Part shown: positions 6,541 through 12,391 of the stretch, in pieces
Layout of the letters: every line of letters begins with the position of its first letter
Position numbering within the stretch: position 1 is the first letter of the stretch
Source of the DNA: Dunaliella salina
Lineage: Eukaryota; Chlorophyta; Chlorophyceae; Chlamydomonadales; Dunaliellaceae
Direction of reading: 5' to 3'
Assembly: GCA_002284615.2 (NCBI GenBank)
Contig: MU069735.1
Location: 121,515 to 133,905 of the forward strand
DNA length: 12,391 bases
Notes under the pieces: model-generated
What the model was told of the DNA's origin: nothing
The model's input: only the letters and a program-made list of their open reading frames with translations
The model's database searches: none
Made by a program: the position numbers and the translations under genes

Positions 6541-7690
6541 AAAGTGCCGTCCAAAATAGTAATTTCAATCCTGGCACAAGAGACCAGCTCGGTGTGAGAC
6601 TGGAGGAGAAGTTTAATTACAAAGAACAAGTACAGGCCCAAAACAGGCCACACAAAACAAAAACGTTCATTATGTAGCACCAGTGTACTGACAGAGGGAG
6701 ATCAGTGCGCTCATGGAAGCCTGAATACGAGTAAGAAATTCAGGTGGGCAACGAGCGTCAGCAAAACATACTAAGAAGATGTCAATGTAAAATAGCCTTG
6801 CAAGCACCTTACTTATGTGGCTATCACAAAATCATCAACATATAATGCACATGCTCGATCACAGTTACAGTAACCAAAAATCAGTGTACTTTCCCCCCGC
6901 AATGGCTCCGGCATAGCACAATACAAGGTAGCTTATGCCCATCAAAAAAACTGGCAGGCACAAATAAAGACCCGGTGCCCAATCATGTTGCCCTACGCAC
7001 AGCGATGCCCAAGGAGCTGACGAAGTAAGGTGCAAACAAACAGACATGAAAGCAATTCTCTAAGCATTCGATGCTGGCAGACAAAATGGAAACAGCACGC
7101 AGGCATTGTATACATCTTCATTGCAACCTTCGTGTGCTCAAGACCTGCTTGTGTTTCGTCGACCACAACTTTTCATGCAAATGGTGACTGTGGCTTGACA
7201 CCGACACACTCATGGTATAACATCTCATAATCTCACGGCAGCAGTACTTAATTTTATTCATAGGTATGAACAGCCAAGCATTTCATACGTAGGCATGGAG
7301 AGGCTAGCAGCTACTTGTCTGAACCGGATGCAGTCTGCTTCCGTAACCTCTGTGAAATCTGAACAGCCTTGCGTGCCAAACAAAGCACGTGCTTCTGGCT
7401 GGAGATACACCCTGAGAGGGGGCTCGCAAGTAACGTCAACATGGCTCACACGTTCAGAACTGGCCCTGCTCGATGATCATCACTGCAAGAAGCGCCCTGG
7501 CCATGACACACTTAGAAAAATCCCACCAAGAATTCATCACTGTCAGCAAACCAGAGCATATGAATCTTTGGGTCCACACCGCACCACATAACCACCACAA
7601 CATTCATTCTCCAAAACTGGCGGAGGGTGAAGGCCTGCATTAGGGCGTGACGCTAGGAGCAGTCCCGGCGGAAGAAAAGTCAAGTTGTCA
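6541..7690. other. Non-coding stretch, possible minus-strand transcript end
   Basis: Nothing here matches a known protein by eye. A minus-strand frame, read from 7449 down to TGA at 7260-7258, could be a last exon. It is preceded on that strand by a pyrimidine-rich CCCCCTCTCAG acceptor-like site (about 7414-7424) and followed by AATAAAATTAAG, and it encodes about 50 residues of no recognised family. Minus-strand TGTAA signals (plus-strand TTACA) occur at about 6616 and 6864. None of this is enough to call a gene. Confidence 0.3.
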
Positions 7691-7936
7691 AACGCGTCAT
7701 GCAGTCAAAGGTTTTCCATGCCCTGGTTCTTCAAAGTCACATCTGGGAATTGCAAGCCTGGATGCAAGCTCAACAACTGTGGAAAGAAAAAGTATTGCTG
7801 GCTGTTGATATTGAAGAGAGGGTCGGGGGTTTGAGGCAGCGCCTGCATGCATGGGCGTACAGTGCACCGCTTGCATGGATGGCACAGGGCACCGATCGCA
7901 TGAGATGCGGAATTCTGCACTTGCAAGGGAGGTGGT

Positions 7937-8144
7937 GCTCTGCGCTTGCATGGGGGTTGGAGTGCAGCGCATACACCCAAGCAGCCCAAATCATGGACAC
8001 TGCAAACGCAGCCTAGGCAAATCCTCCTTTGGTATTGCTGGCTGCAGAGCTTGCACGGAGGAGGGAGCGCTTGCGTCCAAGCGGCCCAAATCCTGACCAT
8101 GCAAACGCAGCTCAGGCAAATCCTCCCTTGGTATTGCTGGCTGG
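7937..8144 (+). repeat. 101-bp tandem duplication, two diverged units
   Basis: The stretch CCAAGC(A/G)GCCCAAATC...GGTATTGCTGGCTG at 7977-8044 recurs at 8078-8144. The preceding ~40 bp also correspond (7937-7976 with about 8041-8077). A further GTATTGCTGGCTG at about 7791-7803 hints at an older, decayed unit. Several overlapping frames here encode cysteine- and histidine-rich peptides that are products of the repeat, not genes. Confidence 0.75.
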
Positions 8145-8213
8145 CGCAAGGATGCTCCTCACATCCGCCACAGTTTCCAGCTTGTCTAGAATGGGGATGA
8201 GCTTCAGCAAGTC

Positions 8214-8412
8214 TTGGTCGTGCATGTCATCTGCAAGCGTTTCGTCATGCATGCGTGTGGTCATGCATGTCATCTGCAAGCATGTTGTTTTGTATGCATG
8301 TGGTCATGCATGTCATCTGAAAGCGTGCCATCATGCATGCATGTGGCCATGTATGTCTTTAGCGGGCGTGTGGTCATGCATGTCACCTGCCAGCGTATGG
8401 TCGTGCTCAGTG
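8214..8412 (+). repeat. 43-bp minisatellite, about five units
   Basis: Units start at 8214, 8257 and 8300 (exact 43-bp spacing). A shortened, degenerate unit lies at 8343, and another unit starts at 8370. The shared core is GTGGTCATGCATGTCATCTG. A stray partial unit lies at about 8646-8676, beyond the neighbouring dispersed repeat. The period is not a multiple of three, so the array does not code for a protein repeat. Confidence 0.9.
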
Positions 8413-8437
8413 AAAGACAAGACCCTTCTGCACATCT

Positions 8438-8556
8438 CCGGTTTCCCCGGAACTGTGTATGTAAAATCAAAGGGATCCATTGGCATCGAACCCGCAGCTC
8501 CGGGGCTCAGCCAAAATCCAACCAAATAGACCATCATGTTTCCCGTTTGCCCGGAC
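8438..8556 (-). repeat. ~118-bp dispersed repeat with tRNA-like B-box, copy 1
   Basis: On the minus strand it begins GTCCGGGCAAAC and ends TTCCGGGGAAACCGG. Near the middle is GGTTCGATGCC (8492-8482), an exact match to the Pol III B-box pattern GGTTCGANNCC. It is preceded by CCCCGGAG and, further upstream, by TGGTCTATTTGG, which loosely fits an A-box. The same ends, length and internal landmarks occur in the plus-strand copy at 9475-9591. The T-arm pairs poorly, so this is not a functional tRNA; a tRNA-derived SINE remnant is possible. Confidence 0.55.
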
Positions 8557-8676
8557 ACGTAGTTCGTCCAAATTCCAGGTTTTTGATGATTTACATAAAT
8601 GTTTCCGGGCCCCGCGCGGGCTGTCTTTCAATGGTCAGCTTGTGGGTGGTCATGCATGTCATCAGCAAGCACACGC

Positions 8677-9474
8677 ACGCGGGCACAGCAGCAGAAGGAA
8701 CACGGAGCAGAGTTTGCCTGTGTTCCGTGTACCATGCAAACTTCATATCACTGCATTAATAACTTTTCCTTAATAATAACACTGGCGTTGACAAAGGCGC
8801 CAACTCACTAAATATTTGCACAACTTGCGAAACGGCAAGCCCAGGAAAGTAATTTGCTGTATTCATTGTTGTTTGTGCGGCCTATGTGCTGTGGTAATGT
8901 GTTTCAACACGTATTACCAGTCAAACAAATTAAATTTGAAGCTGGTGCCTGGATGCCTGTGTTGCCTAAATCTTCCCCAAGTTAGTCAGGGCATAAGCTC
9001 TGCAGCGACCAAGTGTTCCTGGTTTTATTTTTACATGTGCTGTATGCCTCTTCCATCATGCCTGCAGGTCCACCACCTGTTGTGCAGGCTGCTCACGCAC
9101 AAGGAAGGCTAGAACCCACACATGCACAACCCCTTTACTGCCTCTTGAGGCGTGCACTCATTGGCCCTTAGGAAATGCAAATGATGGGTCTCTGAAAAGC
9201 AAATGATGGGACTTTGGATGTGCAATTTGTGGCTCTCAGGGGTGCGATTGGTGGCTTACTGGGTAGCACTGTTGACATTCTAATTCACTGCCAACTTACC
9301 CTACTGGATGTGCGGTCCATCCATTGGGCTGTTGGTGCATTGGGCATGCCGCTCACAAACAAGCTGGCAAGAAGTAAATACTCACGAGAGTCCATGGGCA
9401 GGGATGTTCACGCCATCCGGCCACCGGACATATTATAATGTTCGACGGGAAAACAAAAAAAATGTTTGAAGGGG
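8677..9474. other. Non-coding stretch, no gene recognised
   Basis: No recognisable protein is present; the frames are short and of random composition. At 9173-9208 there is a small direct repeat of the form (A)GCAAATGATGGG. The segment 9445-9470 is A-rich and leads into the dispersed repeat. Confidence 0.5.
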
Positions 9475-9591
9475 GGTCCGGGCAAACCAGAGAATTTGCG
9501 ATTTTTTGCTCAGATTTTTGCCTTTAACCCGGAGGTCCAGGGCTCGACTCCCCGGAGTTTTTGCAGACGCAGCTCCAGGCAAACCGGACAA
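9475..9591 (+). repeat. ~118-bp dispersed repeat with tRNA-like B-box, copy 2
   Basis: It begins GTCCGGGCAAACC (9476) and ends CCAGGCAAACCGGAC (about 9575-9589). The interior shares ATTTTTGCC, CCCGGAG and GGCTCGACTCC (9541-9551, a B-box with one change) with copy 1, at matching distances. The stretch CCCGGAGGTCCAGGGCTCGACTCCCC looks like the variable loop and T-arm of a tRNA. TTGCTCAGAT upstream resembles an A-box. It is probably a degenerate tRNA-related element. Confidence 0.55.
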
Positions 9592-9859
9592 CCACGAGGG
9601 GCCCCTGAACTTCTCTGTCCATGGGCAAAGCAAGCCCAAGCCATAACAAGTAAGTTCACATGTGAACACCCCTAAGATCCCTCCCCCCTTCCTTGGGCAA
9701 AGTGTCACACATAGCGTTTTTCGACCATACCTCTGTAACCCCTGCACTATTCCCGGTCTAAAGAGTGTGTTGGATAGCTGATTTTTGGCTCTTAAAGCAG
9801 GCATGGTGAGGTGCCGCAAGCAGGCAGCAGGAGCGGGTTGAAGTACTTTGGCGGAATGT
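9592..9859. other. Non-coding stretch with a short palindrome
   Basis: No gene is seen. GTTCACATGTGAAC at 9654-9667 is a perfect 14-bp palindrome. Confidence 0.5.
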
Positions 9860-10220
9860 GGGCAGATGTGGGTGCGAAGCAAAGGACCTCTGTCAGCTTG
9901 CACGTGCCGCAAGCTGCTGCCTCAAACTTGGCACAGAATTGCAGGGTGTTGCGCTGCTTCTGTTTAAACAAACGTGGGCTCAATGGTCTGTCTGAGGAAT
10001 ATTTGCACTTACTTTTTTCTTTTTTACCCCTCCTCCAACTATTTGAAATTATGTGGATGGGTACGTACCAATGTGCTGATTTACAGCGAGCTATTGATCA
10101 AGCCTATTTGTATTCAACACAAGCAGCACAACATCCTGGAGCTCTGTGCCAATCGAGGGGCGGCAGATTGTGGCATGGGCAAGCCAGCAAGGTCCTTTGT
10201 TTTGCACTGACATCCCTCCC
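9860..10220. repeat. Large imperfect inverted repeat, arms ~130 bp, spacer ~95 bp
   Basis: The left arm (about 9860-9994) matches the reverse complement of the right arm (about 10087-10220) over nearly its whole length. Landmarks are CAAAGGACCT, GCTTGC..TGCC.CAA, TTGGCACAGA, GGTGTTG(C/T)GCTGCTT and GGCT..(A)..CAAT. Arm identity is roughly three quarters by eye. The spacer is AT- and pyrimidine-rich. Either two copies of a repeat lie in opposite orientation, or this is a foldback (MITE-like) element. No TSD was found. A 252-codon plus-strand frame (9811-10569) runs through both arms and is considered fortuitous. Confidence 0.75.
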
Positions 10221-10989
10221 AACAAGTGCACCACCCAGCACGCTCCCCCAGTGTCCCCCCGCAAAATCTGACACCACAGCCTGGTTGGAAGACCTAACAG
10301 CAGCCAGAGTCCGCGAGCGCTCGTCAATTGCTGCAAGTTCGGAAATCCACCTCCTTCTGCCGAAATGGGCAAAACAGCCCCTGAGCCACACACAGCACCA
10401 CCACTTGCCGACTTCTCAGCAAAGCTCAATGTCTGGGACATTTAGGTGCGTTTTGGCATGCTCAGGGCACACAAGGACGGATGCAGAGAGCATGAATAGC
10501 CAAGTGAGACAGTTGAGGGGATCGTCCATGGGGACAACCAGCACTGCTCTATTCAGGGAAAAATGGTGAAATGTGCAAGTAACTTGTAAATCATGCCTTC
10601 AGTGTCCAGCAATCAATTATCGCATACCCCTGGAAATGAGGATGATAACTTGCGTGATCCTGATGAATGCACTGTTCAAAAAGGTGCGTTCACAAAGATT
10701 AAGGCTCAGAAATATCACTCTGCAATTATGATTTAAACCATTCTCATTTAGAGGGGTGTAACCGGGCCAGTCCTGTTCTATACAATGCACAACTCTGCAT
10801 AAAAATTTGGGGGGAAGTGCCTCCATGTGCATGCAGTGGTGTGTGAAAGGGAGGAGGTGGTGTATGGTGCATGTCACATAAAGCTCCACGGAGCCTCTGG
10901 ATGGCTCGTTTACCTTAGCAGATAGTTGGGCCAAAGCTGAGCTCTGCGTGCACATGGGCCTTCCACACTCTGCAAGGCCTCCTAACGAG
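10221..10989. other. Non-coding stretch, possibly intron or 3' flank of the phosphatase gene
   Basis: No recognisable protein is present on either strand. It lies downstream, on the minus strand, of the CTD-phosphatase-like exons and may hold further exons or introns of that gene. Acceptor-like sites exist (for example minus-strand CCTGAATAGAGCAG near 10558), but the sequence after them does not convincingly match the family. Confidence 0.4.
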
Positions 10990-11007
10990 TTTTTTTTTTT
11001 TTTTTTT
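10990..11007 (-). repeat. Homopolymer (T)18 / minus-strand poly(A)18
   Basis: There are eighteen T in a row on the plus strand. As minus-strand poly(A) it could be the tail of a retroposed RNA, but no matching source sequence or TSD is visible. Slippage alone would also explain it. Confidence 0.9.
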
Positions 11008-11048
11008 ATCGGGGCATTCCAAATCTCAGAGCCTGAGGTGCAGTGAGT

Positions 11049-11155
11049 GGGCCACAGTGGCCCGGTGTGAGCAAAAGTGTGAAACTGGCAAACCATAGGG
11101 CTTGCCCCCTTAGGCAACGCCCTTTGGGCGTCGCCTCTGAATGGGGGCTTCGCCC
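11049..11155. repeat. Cluster of four GC-rich hairpins
   Basis: GGGCCA/TGGCCC lies at 11049-11063, GGGC-TT-GCCC at 11098-11107 and GGGC-TTC-GCCC at 11145-11155. The fourth is a 25-nt hairpin at 11112-11136 (AGGCAACGCCC, loop TTT, GGGCGTCGCCT) with one A/C mismatch in 11 pairs. Dense small GC palindromes of this kind are a known feature of chlorophycean organelle genomes. They are unexpected in this nuclear context, apparently within an intron. Confidence 0.8.
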
Positions 11156-11325
11156 AAAAATAATGGGTGTGACCTCAGAGCCATCATCAACAGAACGACT
11201 TATCTCTCATGATGTGGACATTCCATGCCCTGTAATAAAATTGCTCACCAGCGGAGAGCCCTTTGGTTGAAAGTGCACGTTGCACACAGCAATGGTGTCC
11301 CTAATCTGCACAGGGTGACCCTTAC

Positions 11326-11491
11326 CTATGAAGGTGCTAATGGGCAGGGCATTCTCTGGTTGGAACACGTATGAGTGCGGCGAGTTGTCCACGATGATGG
11401 TGTCACACAAGTCTCGGCCAAGGAAACTCAGGTCTTTGACGTAGTTGCCCTCCCATGGAAGGCAGGCTTCTCGGAACAAACGCCACCGCAC
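11326..11491 (-). CDS. CTD small phosphatase-like protein (SCP/FCP1, HAD superfamily), internal exon
   Basis: The exon gives 55 codons: VRWRLFREACLPWEGNYVKD, then LSFLGRDLCDTIIVDNSPHS, then YVFQPENALPISTFI, plus one base. This is the C-terminal half of the catalytic domain of SCP/Dullard-type phosphatases, which dephosphorylate serines, classically on the RNA polymerase II CTD. The lysine of YVKDLS and the aspartate of IVDNSP are the conserved HAD motif III/IV residues. The 5' border is CAATGGCAG|GTG and the 3' border is ATAG|GTAAGG, a strong donor; family similarity stops exactly there. The intron is phase 0 upstream and phase 1 downstream. Spliced to the exon at 12188-12117, it restores the family spacing LD-X7-RLFRE. 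Downstream exons were not found. Gene identity is strong; the exact physiological substrate is unknown. Confidence 0.88.
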
Positions 11492-12116
11492 CTGCCATTG
11501 ACATACAGCCGAAAGCCGGGGACATGCAATTCTGCAAATGGATGCATGCGCATTGCATGGAGGGACCATGAAGGATGCTGTTGGACAAAAGGGTGGTCTT
11601 ACGCACGTGGACGACAAGCTGTCTCTCTCCATGCGGGAGGGCGTGTTCAGCAACTTCTATCCAATGAAACAGCAGACCATTAGCAGAACCTAGTCCTTCC
11701 ACTTCCACTTGATCCAGGAAAGCCTTTCGTCAGCAATTCCCTCGATGCCAACAACGCTTCAAGTATCCCCAGGCTGAAAAACTTCAATGTGCCAGTTAAG
11801 TCGGAACAAGGCTGAACTTAAAACGTAGCAAGCAGTAGCTCTTTTGGGGGCGATAGTGGCCGCTAAGCAATCTAATGCCTGCATTAAAATTCAGTAGGTG
11901 ACATGTGCACTTTTCAACTTTTCACCATTTACTCATTGGTGTACCCCTCAGGGCAAGGATTGAAACATAAGGATTTGACTCCCTACTTTGCCTCTCCCTC
12001 AAGGACATCCTGCCTTATTAAAGTACAGAATTCTCATGTGCTGCACATGTGCACTCTGTGTGTACGCATGAGGAGGTGGCGTGAGGTGCAGTCAGTCAAC
12101 CATGCAAGGAACCCAC
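11492..12116 (-). other. Intron of the CTD phosphatase-like gene (625 bp)
   Basis: The donor is GTGGGT at 12116-12111 and the acceptor is GGCAG at 11496-11492 on the minus strand. The protein family is continuous across it (DRDNV|VRWRLFRE), so no exon is expected inside, and I see none. Long frames within it on both strands are chance. Confidence 0.75.
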
Positions 12117-12188
12117 CACGTTGTCTCTGTCCAGCCAGTCTAGTAAGGGGTCTGCATACTTGCCCAAGCTGGCAGTGAAGACAACAAC
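12117..12188 (-). CDS. CTD small phosphatase-like protein, upstream internal exon
   Basis: This 72-nt exon (24 codons) is too short to show up as a long reading frame. It encodes VVVFTASLGKYADPLLDW followed by LDRDNV. The phrase (E)VVVFTASLGKYADP is the HAD motif II region of SCP/FCP1 phosphatases, with the conserved threonine in FTAS. The acceptor is ATGATCGCAG|GTT and the donor is GTG|GTGGGT. Choosing that donor rather than GTGGTG three bases earlier gives the family's spacing to the next exon. The nucleophile exon (DLDET motif) should lie further right, outside the window. Confidence 0.88.
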
Positions 12189-12340
12189 CTGCGATCATGG
12201 GTGGATCAAAAGGGCATTCCTTTACCTGCCTACCAGCAGTCAGGCATGCTGACTGAATGTCTGAACGAGGAAGAGCGCATGCATGCATGCATGCTTGCAC
12301 GTGTGCGAGAGCATGCACTTGCGCGCGCGCGCGCGCGCGC

Positions 12341-12391
<51 letters not shown>
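12189..12391 (-). other. Upstream intron of the phosphatase gene, microsatellite-rich
   Basis: On the minus strand this precedes the acceptor of the 72-nt exon and contains no coding match. It holds (ATGC)n at about 12277-12294, (GC)n at about 12322-12341 and (GT)n at 12344-12391. The (GT)n continues past the window. Confidence 0.65.
12322..12391. repeat. (GC)n followed by (GT)n microsatellite
   Basis: This is an alternating purine-pyrimidine tract of about 70 bp, first GC and then, after GTAT, GT to the end of the window. Such tracts favour Z-DNA and are prone to length change and misassembly. Confidence 0.95.

Noticed and set aside
7695..8100. Overlapping cysteine/histidine-rich frames on both strands
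   Set aside because: They follow the 101-bp tandem duplication and a run of TGCATG-like motifs. Several frames are open on both strands, as expected from repeats.
8461..8540. A functional tRNA gene on the minus strand
   Set aside because: A B-box and a loose A-box are present, but the T-stem pairs at only two or three positions and no acceptor or anticodon stem forms.
8029..8759. Frames of 166 and 181 codons with repeated HACHL/MHVICK-like peptides
   Set aside because: They are translations of the 43-bp minisatellite in shifted frames. The period is not a multiple of three, and there is no signal peptide or domain.
10470..10545. A downstream phosphatase exon encoding MDDPLNCLTW on the minus strand, after a plausible acceptor
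   Set aside because: The phase fits and DDP recalls the family's W-F-D-D/N region. However, the spacing to NALPI is wrong and the following residues do not match, so I did not call it.
9811..10569. A 252-codon plus-strand frame, one of the longest open frames in the right half
   Set aside because: It runs through both arms and the spacer of an inverted repeat, has no recognisable domain and has low-complexity composition. It most likely stays open by chance.
10617..11117. A 166-codon minus-strand frame
   Set aside because: It contains a lysine run encoded by the poly(T) tract and crosses the hairpin cluster. There is no family similarity.
1..12391. CRISPR arrays, bacterial defence operons or phage genes
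   Set aside because: No regularly spaced identical repeats with unique spacers, no Shine-Dalgarno-led gene clusters and no phage proteins were seen. The content is eukaryotic.

Overview
The window looks like nuclear DNA of a green alga (chlorophyte). This is inferred from intron-split coding sequence with GT..AG borders, retrotransposon proteins of the kind common in chlorophyte genomes, and abundant simple repeats; the species cannot be read from the sequence. There are no bacterial-style operons, and almost all long reading frames here are decayed mobile-element protein or chance.

The left half (about 1-5975) is a nest of non-LTR retrotransposon (LINE-like) debris. Two decayed copies of one family lie head to head with their 3' ends pointing outward: a short minus-strand copy (about 25-1010) and a longer plus-strand copy (about 1266-4505). 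The longer copy reads, in order: an unnamed N-terminal domain, a methyltransferase-like domain, RNase H, a C-C-H-C zinc knuckle and a C-terminal restriction-like endonuclease (PD...ELK). No reverse transcriptase is present. The minus copy is interrupted by a 113-bp plus-strand insertion with a perfect 10-bp target-site duplication (TSD). The plus copy is interrupted by a 132-bp insert built of 25-bp tandem repeats and one arm of a perfect 74-bp palindrome. An orphan RNase H fragment (4512-4730) and the 3' third of a different LINE family (4888-5868) follow. Three 3' ends from at least two families, including the 113-bp insert, share one tail with the same hairpin, which suggests a common tail recognised by the retrotransposition machinery.

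The middle (5976-11000) has no gene I can defend. It holds a 101-bp tandem duplication, a 43-bp minisatellite, two inverted copies of a ~118-bp dispersed repeat with a tRNA-like B-box, a large imperfect inverted repeat (9860-10220), a poly-T run and, at 11049-11155, a cluster of GC-rich hairpins.

The right end carries the one convincing host gene: two internal exons on the minus strand (12188-12117 and 11491-11326) of a CTD small-phosphatase-like (SCP/FCP1, HAD superfamily) protein. Its upstream catalytic exon lies beyond the window and its downstream exons could not be assigned. Much of the repeat-rich DNA to the left may be introns or 3' flank of this gene. The window ends in a (GC)n/(GT)n microsatellite within the upstream intron.
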